NCBI RefSeq assembly: GCF_033001325.1
Contig: NZ_CP133111.1
Coordinates: forward strand, 4,232,501-4,296,500
Origin: Rhodopseudomonas sp. BAL398
Lineage (GTDB): Bacteria; Pseudomonadota; Alphaproteobacteria; Rhizobiales; Xanthobacteraceae
Length of the DNA stretch: 64,000 nucleotides
Reading direction: 5' to 3'
The notes beneath the pieces were generated by a model. It was not told the origin of the DNA. It saw nothing but the letters and a program-made list of their open reading frames with translations, and searched no databases. Every line of letters starts with the position of its first letter. Position 1 is the stretch's first letter. Below, one piece after another: positions 17,774-25,913 of this stretch. The translations under genes were made by a program, and so were the position numbers.

Positions 17774-19042
17774 TTACACGGCGCTCCGGATGGGGATCCC
17801 GGCATCGCCGGACGGGTCGTCAGGCGTCTGTATGCAGGCAGGCTTGAGCAGAGGTGCGAACAGGACCCAGAGTGCGATCGACCCCAGGGCGAAGCCGCCG
17901 AGAATCAGGAACATCGAATTATATCCGATCTCTTGCGCGATCCAGCCGCCGATGGCGGGGCTCAACGAGGCGCCGAGGCCTTGAACCGTCATCACCGCAC
18001 CCTGGCCGATATTGACCCGACCAGTGCCATTGAGAATGCGAGCGACCAAGCCAGGCACGGCGACGCTCTGCAGGCCTGCGCCAATTCCGTCAAGTATCTG
18101 GACCGGGTAGACGCCCCATTTGTTCATCGAATAGGCCGCGACCACGCCTCTGATGGGGAGCGCCATGAAGGAAATCAGGATCACCAGCCAGTAGCCCTCC
18201 TTTTCCGCAAGACGCATGGCGATCAAGGAGACCAGGATCATGACCGTCTGGGCAACCACGATCGTGATCGCGACGAAGCTTGTGGCGTCCGCACCGTCTT
18301 TGGCAACGACCGCCAGCCCATAGAGCGGCAGCATCGCGCCGTTGCCGAGATGGAAAAACGCCAGTGCCGCCGCGAGGATCAGCAAGGGCTTGCATTCGAG
18401 CAGGACGGCAAAGCCACCGACCGTGGTGCTGCCATCGCCGCCCACCTTGGCGCCGCGCGCGGCGGCGTTGTCGATCGCATCGCCCGGGATCATCAGCACC
18501 GAGGCGATCGACAGCACGCCGAAAAATGCCGCCAACCAGAACACCGCGTGGAAGCCGAACTGCCAACCCAGAAATCCCGAGAGTGCTGCGCCCACGACAT
18601 TGCCGGCATGGTTCATCGCCTGATTGTGGCCGTTCTGCCGGTTGAAGCCGGCCTGCTTGACCATGCCGAGCGTGATTCCCGACACAGCCGGGCCGATCGC
18701 GGCCCCGGCAATCGCTGTCGCGACCTGTGAGGCGGACACCAGCCAGAATTCCTGAGAGAGAAGGACCAGTCCGGACGCGATGACCGTGCAGATGCCGGGG
18801 ATGATGACGTAGAGCTTCTTGCGGTTGGTGGCATCGACCAGCGCTCCGGCAGGCGTCGTCATCAACATGCCGGCGACGCCGCCGACCGTCAGCACGGTGC
18901 CGATCATGCCGCTCTGCCAGCCATGGGCCAGAAGGAAGACGCCGAGAAATGGGCCGATGCCGGCTTGCATGTCGGCCATGAAGAAGTTGAGCGACAGAAG
19001 CGGAAAAATCCCGCGCGCTGAGGTGTGGGATGTCTGCTGCAC
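17774..19042 (-). CDS. MFS transporter
   Basis: A 422-residue major-facilitator protein with twelve predicted helices. Motif A reads GALVDATNRKKL in the loop between helices 2 and 3, and a partial repeat lies mid-protein. The C-terminus is hydrophilic (KPACIQTPDDPSGDAG). The GTG at 19042 was preferred because TGAGG lies six bases upstream and the product then begins just before the first helix; the longer open frame adds an arginine-rich end with no RBS. It is the first gene of a two-gene operon with the ArsB-like carrier. MFS permeases occur in several arsenic operons, but the substrate is unknown. Confidence 0.8.
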   Translation of the reverse strand: MQQTSHTSARGIFPLLSLNFFMADMQAGIGPFLGVFLLAHGWQSGMIGTVLTVGGVAGMLMTTPAGALVDATNRKKLYVIIPGICTVIASGLVLLSQEFWLVSASQVATAIAGAAIGPAVSGITLGMVKQAGFNRQNGHNQAMNHAGNVVGAALSGFLGWQFGFHAVFWLAAFFGVLSIASVLMIPGDAIDNAAARGAKVGGDGSTTVGGFAVLLECKPLLILAAALAFFHLGNGAMLPLYGLAVVAKDGADATSFVAITIVVAQTVMILVSLIAMRLAEKEGYWLVILISFMALPIRGVVAAYSMNKWGVYPVQILDGIGAGLQSVAVPGLVARILNGTGRVNIGQGAVMTVQGLGASLSPAIGGWIAQEIGYNSMFLILGGFALGSIALWVLFAPLLKPACIQTPDDPSGDAGIPIRSAV

Positions 19043-19180
19043 AATCGACCTCAGAATTTGGGGATCGGGGCGATGCCGGCGACCATCAGACCGCTCGGGC
19101 TCCAGCAACGATGACGATCGGAGAGAGCCCGGCGGCACTGATGGTCTGCATCGCATGACTTTCGGAAGGATGATGATCAA

Positions 19181-19300
19181 GAGCAATTCCGGTTCTGATC
19201 AATCAGAACCGGAGCTCTGGATTGTTGTTTCGCCGCGTTTTCTTGACGCGAACCGGTGCCCACTTCACGCGAACCAGTGCCCACCGCTCGAGAACGCTTT
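19181..19300. repeat. Dispersed palindromic repeat, family A, copy 3
   Basis: A 120-base copy in inverse orientation to copy 1: GAGCAATTCCGGTTCTGATC, AATCAGAACCGGAGCTC, TGTTTCGCCGCGTTTTC, then a duplicated ACGCGAACCGGTGCCCACTT / ACGCGAACCAGTGCCCAC. It fills much of the 351-base gap upstream of the MFS gene; the rest shows no gene. Confidence 0.8.
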
Positions 19301-19361
19301 GATCAGCCGGCGGCTGCCTTAACGCCCGCGCGTGACGGCGGTTCCTGTTCGCAGATAAACT

Positions 19362-19388
19362 AGCGGCCGACGCAGAGGGTCGGCCGCT
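19362..19388 (-). terminator. Terminator hairpin after the unknown gene
   Basis: AGCGGCCGAC, loop, GTCGGCCGCT is a perfect 10-base stem five bases after the leftward stop codon at 19394. The T-run is short on both strands, so it may work in both directions or be a weak terminator. Confidence 0.6.
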
Positions 19389-19393
19389 TTCCG

Positions 19394-19819
19394 TTAGTTG
19401 GAAATGGCGTCGCGCCACTTATGATCGACCGCATCCACATCCTTCATCTTCCGGATGTCGGCGCCGAGTTCGAGATGCAGTTCGGTCAGTTCGTTGCGCC
19501 GACCAAGCACCTCGAAATGTTTCGGCTTGCAAACGGACTGCAGCCCGGACGACGCCTCGATGAAACAATGCCCGGTTTCGGGTTTGGTCTTTCGATAGCC
19601 GTTGAACTTGCAGAGCTTTAAGGTGGCGGCATCGTGCCGGACTGCGGTCAAGCCGATGGGGTTGGTGCCGTCATCACACTGCCGGCAAGCTAATTTCTGA
19701 TACAGCGCGATAGTGGCGCGAGCGGCTGCGCCACCTGCGCCAAATCCCGTGGCACGACCGCAGTTCGCGGTCAGGTCCGCCAGCCTATTTTTTGCGCGCT
19801 TTGCCGCTAAACCCGGCAT
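19394..19819 (-). CDS. Hypothetical protein with several cysteines
   Basis: A 141-residue open frame of unknown function. It starts MPGLAAKRAKNRLADL and contains LACRQCDDG (a CxxC pair), KLCKF, GHCFIEASS and SVCKPKHFEV, with a charged C-terminus (KDVDAVDHKWRDAISN). No membrane segment is obvious, though ATIALYQKLAC could belong to a misassigned signal region. There is no clear RBS before the ATG, so the true start may be inside. The terminator hairpin directly behind it supports a real gene. It is divergent from glnK. Confidence 0.5.
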   Translation of the reverse strand: MPGLAAKRAKNRLADLTANCGRATGFGAGGAAARATIALYQKLACRQCDDGTNPIGLTAVRHDAATLKLCKFNGYRKTKPETGHCFIEASSGLQSVCKPKHFEVLGRRNELTELHLELGADIRKMKDVDAVDHKWRDAISN

Positions 19820-19831
19820 ATAGAGGGGTGA

Positions 19832-20224
<393 letters not shown>

Positions 20225-20297
20225 GCGCCGACGCCAAACCATTGCAATGGGGCGACGGCGCCGGGTAGCGCTGCGCCATCCGATATCCGGGGGCATC

Positions 20298-21611
20298 ATG
20301 ACGGGTCGATATTGTGCAGCCAGCACCGCGCTGGCCGCTGTTGTTGCGCTGGTCGCCGGGCTGCTGGCGACGCCGGCGCAGGCCCAGGCCCTGAGCGGCA
20401 CCATCAGCGCCGCCGACACCGCCTGGATGATGGTCGCCAGCGCCTTCGTGCTGATGATGACCATTCCCGGGCTGGCGCTGTTTTATTCCGGGATGGTGCG
20501 CAAGAAGAACGTGCTCGCCACCATGGCGCAGAGCCTGGCCGCGGTGGCGATCATCTCCGTCCTGTGGGTGGCGTTCGGCTATTCGCTGGCCTTTGTCGGC
20601 GACGGCGCCTGGATCGGATCGCTGGACCGCGTGTTCCTCGCCGGCATGACCATGGACGGGGTCAATCCGCTGGCCAGGACCATCCCGGAAGCGCTGTTCA
20701 TGCTGTACGAGATGACCTTCGCGGTCATCACCGTGGCGCTGGTCGCCGGTTCGGTCGCCGACCGGATGCGGTTTTCGGCCTATCTGCTGTTTTCGATTCT
20801 CTGGTTCGTGGTGGTCTATGTGCCGCTGGCGCATTGGGTCTGGGGCGGCGGCTTCCTGGCGCGCGCCGGCGTGCTGGATTTCGCCGGCGGCTTGGTGGTG
20901 CATCTGTCCGCCGGCACCGGCGGGCTGGTCGGCGCCATGGTGCTCGGCCGCCGCCATGGTTACGGCGCCGACAACCTGTCGCCGTTCGACCTGTCGCTGG
21001 CGGTGATCGGCACCGGCCTGCTCTGGGTTGGCTGGTTCGGCTTCAATGGCGGCTCGGCGCTGGCCGCCAATTCCCGCGCCGTGATGGCGATTACCTCGAC
21101 CCATCTGGCGGCCTGCGCGGGCGCGCTGACCTGGGGCGGAATCGAATGGCTGACGCGGCGCAAGCCCTCGGTGCTGGGCATGATTTCCGGTGCGGTCGCC
21201 GGGCTCGGCACCATCACGCCGGCCTCCGGCTATGTCGAACCCTGGCATGGGCTGGTGATCGGGGTGATTGCCGGGCTGGTCTGCTACTGGGCCTGCACCT
21301 GGCTGAAGCACCGCTTCAACTATGACGATTCGCTCGACGTGTTCGGCGTTCACGGCATCGGCGGGTTGACCGGGACCGTGCTGGCCGGCGTGTTCGCCAC
21401 CGCGGCGATCGGCGGAACCTCCGGCCTGATCGAGGGCAATCCGTGGCAGCTGGTGATCCAGCTCGGCGGCGTCGCCGTCACCTTGCTGTGGTCGGGAGCC
21501 GCCACTTACGGTCTGCTCAAGCTGGTGGGTGTGTTCGTGCCGCTGCGCGTCTCCCGCGCGCATGAGATCGAAGGTCTCGACATTTCCCAGCATGGCGAAG
21601 CCCTGCAATAG
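20298..21611 (+). CDS. amtB: Ammonium transporter AmtB (module 1)
   Basis: A 437-residue ammonium channel. A cleavable signal sequence (about residues 1-33, ending TPAQAQA) is followed by eleven membrane helices. The two pore histidines are present in VVHLSAGTGGLVG and SLDVFGVHGIGG, and GLLWVGWFGFNGGS is conserved. The ATG at 20298 follows GGGGGC and precedes the signal peptide. GlnK upstream would dock on its cytoplasmic face. It is shorter than the AmtB of module 2 because it lacks that protein's periplasmic insertion. Confidence 0.95.
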   Translation: MTGRYCAASTALAAVVALVAGLLATPAQAQALSGTISAADTAWMMVASAFVLMMTIPGLALFYSGMVRKKNVLATMAQSLAAVAIISVLWVAFGYSLAFVGDGAWIGSLDRVFLAGMTMDGVNPLARTIPEALFMLYEMTFAVITVALVAGSVADRMRFSAYLLFSILWFVVVYVPLAHWVWGGGFLARAGVLDFAGGLVVHLSAGTGGLVGAMVLGRRHGYGADNLSPFDLSLAVIGTGLLWVGWFGFNGGSALAANSRAVMAITSTHLAACAGALTWGGIEWLTRRKPSVLGMISGAVAGLGTITPASGYVEPWHGLVIGVIAGLVCYWACTWLKHRFNYDDSLDVFGVHGIGGLTGTVLAGVFATAAIGGTSGLIEGNPWQLVIQLGGVAVTLLWSGAATYGLLKLVGVFVPLRVSRAHEIEGLDISQHGEALQ

Positions 21612-21800
21612 ACCAGCCACCTACTATGGTACCGCCATCCTGCCTGTGGCGTAAGCACGATTATGTCGGGACTCTGTCATGCGCGCTTTTTGCCCATGTC
21701 TGATTAAGAAATGGGCGGTGACCTTTTGGGCGACCGGTGCTGCGCTGCGGTCACGCCGAAAAGCATCGCATTTATATACTGTTAGGCAGTTCCTTCGATC

Positions 21801-21816
21801 TGGCACGGCATTTGAT
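21801..21816 (+). promoter_or_regulatory. Possible sigma-54 promoter for glnK-amtB module 2
   Basis: TGGCACGGCATTTGAT resembles the RpoN consensus TGGCACG-N4-TTGCW, with one mismatch at the normally conserved -12 C. It lies 108 bases before glnK. The remaining part of the 312-base gap holds an inverted repeat (GCCCAT ... ATGGGC, about 21690-21715) and no gene. Confidence 0.4.
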
Positions 21817-21923
21817 TCTATCTGGATTGGCTGTGCCCGCGTAGTGAACTTCTCCGCGTGGTGAACCTCAGTCGAGATCGTGCCCGGTCCTGTATCGGCC
21901 GGGCCCAAGCGGGGATATGACCC

Positions 21924-22262
21924 ATGAAAATTGTTATGGCGATCATCAAGCCATTCAAACTCGAAGAAGTCCGTGACGCCTTGACCGCCATCGGCGTTCA
22001 CGGTTTGACGGTGACCGAAGTCAAGGGATATGGCCGGCAGAAGGGCCATACGGAAATCTATCGCGGCGCCGAATACGCGGTGAGCTTCCTGCCCAAGATC
22101 AAGATCGAAGTCGCAATCGCCTCCGACCAGGTCGACAAGACCATCGAGGCCATCACCACGGCGGCCAAGACCGGCCAGATCGGCGACGGCAAGATCTTCG
22201 TCCTCGGCCTCGACCATGCTGTTCGGATCCGCACCGGCGAAGCCGATGCCGCGGCCCTCTGA
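21924..22262 (+). CDS. glnK: PII nitrogen regulatory protein GlnK (module 2)
   Basis: A 112-residue PII protein clearly related to that of module 1, with the same T-loop containing Tyr51 and an identical GQIGDGKIF segment. Differences cluster in the C-terminal third (GLDHAVRIRTGEADAAAL). It lies 37 bases before the second amtB. Having two GlnK-AmtB pairs allows different PII forms to regulate ammonium uptake and nitrogenase switch-off, as known for phototrophic nitrogen fixers. Confidence 0.96.
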   Translation: MKIVMAIIKPFKLEEVRDALTAIGVHGLTVTEVKGYGRQKGHTEIYRGAEYAVSFLPKIKIEVAIASDQVDKTIEAITTAAKTGQIGDGKIFVLGLDHAVRIRTGEADAAAL

Positions 22263-22299
22263 TCTCGCGCTCACCCTTATTCAATCAGGAGTAAACAAG

Positions 22300-23742
22300 A
22301 TGACGTTTAAACGTCCCTACGGCGCGGGACTGGCTGCACTCGCAGTCGGCATGTTCGCCGCGACTGCCGCCTCCGCCGCGCCAACGGTCAACAAGGGCGA
22401 CAACGCCTGGATGATGACCGCCACGGTGCTGGTGTTGTTGATGACGATTCCCGGCCTTGCGCTGTTCTATGGCGGTCTGGTTCGTTCCAAGAACATGCTC
22501 TCGGTGCTGGCGCAGGTGTTCTACACGGTCTGCGTCGCCATCATCATCTGGGCCTTGTACGGCTACAGCCTCGCCTTCACCGGCGGTTCGGAATTCATCG
22601 GCGGCTTCTCCAAGGCCTTCCTGTCCGGCATCACCACCGATTCGATGGGCGGCAGCTTCACGGTCGGCGCCAATATCACCGAGCTGATCTTCGTCTGCTT
22701 CCAGATGACGTTCTGCGCCATCACCCCCGCGCTGATCGTCGGAGCCTTCGCTGAACGCACCCGCTTTGCGGCCGTCGCGCTGTTCATCCCGCTGTGGATC
22801 ACCCTGATCTACCTGCCGATGGCGCATATGGTCTGGTACTGGGCTGGCCCGGATGCGATCGACGCCGCCGCCAAGGCGCTTGCCGCGGCCACCGACGACG
22901 CCACCAAGGCGACCGCGCAGACCGCGCTCGACGCCGTCAACGCCGATGCCGGCTTCCTGTTCAAGAAGGGCGCGCTCGACTTCGCAGGCGGCACCGTGGT
23001 GCACATCAATGCCGGCGTCGCCGGCCTGGTCGGCGCCCTGCTGATCGGCAAGCGCACCGGCTATGGCAAGGAGCTGATGGCTCCGCACTCGCTGACCATG
23101 ACGATGATCGGCGCCTCGCTGCTGTGGGTCGGCTGGTTCGGCTTCAACGCCGGCTCCAATCTGGAAGCCTCCGGCGGCGCCGCCCTCGCCATGACCAACT
23201 CCTTCCTGGCCACCGCCGCGGCGGCCCTGGCCTGGATGTTCGCGGAGTGGATGATCAAGGGCCATCCCTCACTGCTCGGCGCGCTGTCGGGCGCGGTGGC
23301 GGGCCTGGTCGCGGTGACCCCGGCTTGCGGCTTCTCCGGTCCGATGGGGGCTATCGTGCTCGGCATCGTGGCCGGCGGGGTCTGCCTGTTCTTCTGCACC
23401 GTGATCAAGAACGCGCTGGGCTATGACGACTCGCTCGACGTGTTCGGCGTTCACGGCATCGGCGGCATCATCGGCGCGCTGGGCACCGGCATCCTGGTGA
23501 ACCCGGCGCTCGGCGGCACCGGCGTCTACGATTACGCGGCCGGCAAGGTCGGCGACTACGACTTCGCCGCCCAGATGATCTCGCAGTGCTGGGGCGTCGG
23601 CACCACGCTGCTGCTGTCCGGCATCGGCTCGGCGATCCTCTACAAGGTCGTCGATCTCATCGTCGGCCTGCGCGCCACCGTCGAGGTGGAACGCGAGGGT
23701 CTCGACCTCGTCGAGCACACCGAGCGCGCTTACAACATGTAA
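22300..23742 (+). CDS. amtB: Ammonium transporter AmtB (module 2)
   Basis: A 480-residue ammonium channel with signal peptide (AGLAALAVGMFAATAASAA), eleven helices and both pore histidines (TVVHINAGVAGLVG and DVFGVHGIGG). It differs from module 1 by an alanine-rich insertion of about 30 residues after the WYWAGPD segment (AAAKALAAATDDATKATAQ), predicted to lie in a loop outside the membrane. The ATG at 22300 follows CAGGAGTAAACAAG; longer frames start inside glnK. A strong terminator follows. Confidence 0.95.
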   Translation: MTFKRPYGAGLAALAVGMFAATAASAAPTVNKGDNAWMMTATVLVLLMTIPGLALFYGGLVRSKNMLSVLAQVFYTVCVAIIIWALYGYSLAFTGGSEFIGGFSKAFLSGITTDSMGGSFTVGANITELIFVCFQMTFCAITPALIVGAFAERTRFAAVALFIPLWITLIYLPMAHMVWYWAGPDAIDAAAKALAAATDDATKATAQTALDAVNADAGFLFKKGALDFAGGTVVHINAGVAGLVGALLIGKRTGYGKELMAPHSLTMTMIGASLLWVGWFGFNAGSNLEASGGAALAMTNSFLATAAAALAWMFAEWMIKGHPSLLGALSGAVAGLVAVTPACGFSGPMGAIVLGIVAGGVCLFFCTVIKNALGYDDSLDVFGVHGIGGIIGALGTGILVNPALGGTGVYDYAAGKVGDYDFAAQMISQCWGVGTTLLLSGIGSAILYKVVDLIVGLRATVEVEREGLDLVEHTERAYNM

Positions 23743-23821
23743 GTTCTCCCGGGGCGCGATCCGCAAGGCTCGCGCCCAGAACTACGGTTCGGGCAATACC
23801 CGGCAATGCCCGCTCCGTCGA

Positions 23822-23855
23822 GGGGCTCCAGCGCAAGCTGGGGCCCCTTTCTTTT
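23822..23855 (+). terminator. Rho-independent terminator after amtB (module 2)
   Basis: GGGGCTCCAGC, loop GCAA, GCTGGGGCCCC then TTTCTTTT. It closes the glnK-amtB operon. Confidence 0.9.
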
Positions 23856-23862
23856 GGGGGAC

Positions 23863-24273
23863 TCAGGACTCCGCGGCCGGTGCTATCAACTGCACTTTTG
23901 GAAAATAGGTGCGGTAGCGCTGTGGGTCACGCGTCAGCAGCGGCAAGCCCTCCACCTCGGCATGAGCACCAATAAACAAGTCAGGCAATACACCGGTGCG
24001 CGTGCCTCCGGCGTTGCGATATCGCGCGAAGGCTTTGCCCGCGAGAAAAAGCGCTTGCCTCGGAATCGGCGAGATCGTCAGGCGGGCCTTTTCCAGCACC
24101 ACATCGAACTCATCAATGCTGCGAAAGCGAATTGACGTCTCGGCGTAGACCACGTCATTGATGATAAGAGGCCCACCGCGAGCAGCCTCTTCCATCCGCT
24201 CCAGCGACCAATGCCACCATTGCGGATTCTGGCTGAAGATATCGATCAGGATGTTTGAATCGACCAGCGTCAC
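23863..24273 (-). CDS. vapC: VapC-type PIN-domain toxin
   Basis: A 136-residue PIN-domain ribonuclease, the toxin of a type II toxin-antitoxin pair. The acidic metal-binding residues are in place: Asp5 (VDSN), Glu45 (YAET), Asp98 (GVLPDLFIGAHA) and Asp116 (LLTRD). It starts with GTG four bases after the antitoxin stop, so translation is coupled. The nearest convergent feature is the amtB terminator. Confidence 0.9.
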   Translation of the reverse strand: MTLVDSNILIDIFSQNPQWWHWSLERMEEAARGGPLIINDVVYAETSIRFRSIDEFDVVLEKARLTISPIPRQALFLAGKAFARYRNAGGTRTGVLPDLFIGAHAEVEGLPLLTRDPQRYRTYFPKVQLIAPAAES

Positions 24274-24277
24274 GGGA

Positions 24278-24508
24278 TCACTCCCCGCGAGTCATCGCCA
24301 TGATCTCCTCGGTGGAGAGTCCGGGTCCGGCAATCCCGACCAGATCCCTGAGTTCGATCGGCTCCCCCGGCTGCTTGAATTTTTCCAGTACGATGCTGCC
24401 GTCGGCAGCGCGGCGGAAATCGACCTCGCTGCCGGGGCCGATCCCCAGATGGTCGAGCACGGTTTTCGGGATCGTCACCTGACCATCGTCGGTCACCTTG
24501 GTTGGCAT
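24278..24508 (-). CDS. vapB: AbrB/MazE-type antitoxin (VapB)
   Basis: A 76-residue protein with a SpoVT/AbrB swapped-hairpin DNA-binding domain (KVTDDGQVTIPKTVLDHLGI, then PGSEVDFRRAADG) and a C-terminal tail (GLSTEEIMAMTRGE) expected to wrap the toxin. Such antitoxins repress their own operon together with the toxin. The ATG at 24508 was chosen for its GGAGG five bases upstream; an in-frame start nine codons earlier lacks one. Confidence 0.9.
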   Translation of the reverse strand: MPTKVTDDGQVTIPKTVLDHLGIGPGSEVDFRRAADGSIVLEKFKQPGEPIELRDLVGIAGPGLSTEEIMAMTRGE

Positions 24509-24674
24509 TGCCGCCTCCGGAACAACCCGCTTCAATATAGCATAATCTAGGCAGACCCCCGCCAGCGGTCGATGGTTAATCGCGTCTTAACCTCGCCGTA
24601 TCTATGGTGGCTGATCCGATATCGCTCGATCTCGTCAGCTCGCGATCGGGCGCCCTGAAAGCTGGCGCTCTCCC

Positions 24675-25901
24675 ATGGCTATGATGGCCCCCTCCGTCTC
24701 GGCGTCCGATGCCGGCAGTTCCCATGCTGCCGGCCAGAGCGAACGCTCGCCCTTCGCCCGGCTGACCGAATTGCTGGCGCCGTATCAACCCGGCCAATCC
24801 CTGATCAATCTGTCGGTCGGCGAGCCGCAGCATCCGGTGCCGGATTTCGTCGGCCCGGTGCTTTCGCAACACATCGCCGAATTCGGCCGCTATCCCGCCG
24901 CCAAGGGGATCGAGCCGTTCCGCCGCGCGGTCGCGGCCTGGCTGTCGCGGCGCTTCGATCTGCCGCGCGCGCTCGATCCGGAGAGCGAAATCCTGGTGCT
25001 CAATGGCAGCCGCGAGGGCCTGTTCCTGGCCGCGCTCGCCGCCGCCCGTTTCGTGTCGCCTCGCCCCGGCAAGCCGGCGATTCTGCTGCCCAATCCGTTC
25101 TATCCCGCCTATGGGGCCGGCGCCCGCGCCGCCGGCTGCGAGCCGATCTTCCTGCCGACCACGCTGGCCAACGGCTTCTTGCCGGACCTCGACGCACTTG
25201 ATGAAGCCACTTTGGCGCGGACGGTGGCGATCTATCTGGCTTCGCCGGCCAATCCGCAGGGCGCGGTGGCGTCTCGCGGCTATTTTCAGCGGTTGAAGGC
25301 GCTGGCCGACCGCCACGGCTTCATGATCCTGAGCGACGAATGTTATTCGGAGATCTACACCCAGATCGCGCCCGGCAGCGCGCTGGAAGTCGCCGGGCCC
25401 GACTTCGCCAATGTGGTGGCGTTCCAGTCGCTGTCGAAGCGCTCCAATCTGGCCGGAATGCGGGTCGGCTTCGTCGCCGGCGATGCGGCCTTTCTCAAGG
25501 CGTTTCACGAGCTGCGCAATGTCGCGGCACCGCAGGTGCCGGTGCCGCTGCAGCATGTCGCAGTCGCGGCCTTCAGCGACGAGCGCCATGTCGAGGAGAA
25601 CCGCAGGCTTTATCGCCTGAAGTTCGATCTCGCCGACCAGATCATCGGCGCGCGCTACGGCTACAAGCGGCCCGCCGGCGGGTTCTGCCTGTGGCTCGAC
25701 GTCTCCGACCATGGCGGCGACGAGGCCGCGACGGTGAAACTGTTCCGGGACGGCGGTGTCCGCGTCATTCCCGGCAGCTATCTGGCGCGCCAGCAACCCG
25801 ACGGCGGCAATCCCGGCACCGGCTACATCCGCGTAGCGATGGTGCAGGACAGCGAAACCACGGCCGAGGCGTTGCACCGGCTGGTCAAGATTCTCGGTTA
25901 G
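24675..25901 (+). CDS. dapC: Succinyldiaminopimelate transaminase (DapC-like aminotransferase)
   Basis: A 408-residue class I/II PLP-dependent aminotransferase. Landmarks are INLSVGEPQHPVPDF, NGSREGLFLAALAA, ASPANPQGAVASRGYFQRL, SDECYSEIY and the Schiff-base lysine in SLSKRSNLAGMRVGF, with the carboxylate-binding Arg in GYIRVAM. The sequence and its position next to ftsK in related bacteria point to DapC of lysine and peptidoglycan diaminopimelate synthesis. AlaT-like roles cannot be excluded. Confidence 0.85.
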   Translation: MAMMAPSVSASDAGSSHAAGQSERSPFARLTELLAPYQPGQSLINLSVGEPQHPVPDFVGPVLSQHIAEFGRYPAAKGIEPFRRAVAAWLSRRFDLPRALDPESEILVLNGSREGLFLAALAAARFVSPRPGKPAILLPNPFYPAYGAGARAAGCEPIFLPTTLANGFLPDLDALDEATLARTVAIYLASPANPQGAVASRGYFQRLKALADRHGFMILSDECYSEIYTQIAPGSALEVAGPDFANVVAFQSLSKRSNLAGMRVGFVAGDAAFLKAFHELRNVAAPQVPVPLQHVAVAAFSDERHVEENRRLYRLKFDLADQIIGARYGYKRPAGGFCLWLDVSDHGGDEAATVKLFRDGGVRVIPGSYLARQQPDGGNPGTGYIRVAMVQDSETTAEALHRLVKILG

Positions 25902-25913
25902 GGCTGGAGCAGC

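Noticed and set aside
19745-19770. Sigma-54 site upstream of the first glnK (TGGCACGACCGCAGTT)
   Set aside because: The -12 half does not match and the spacing to the GC is wrong.
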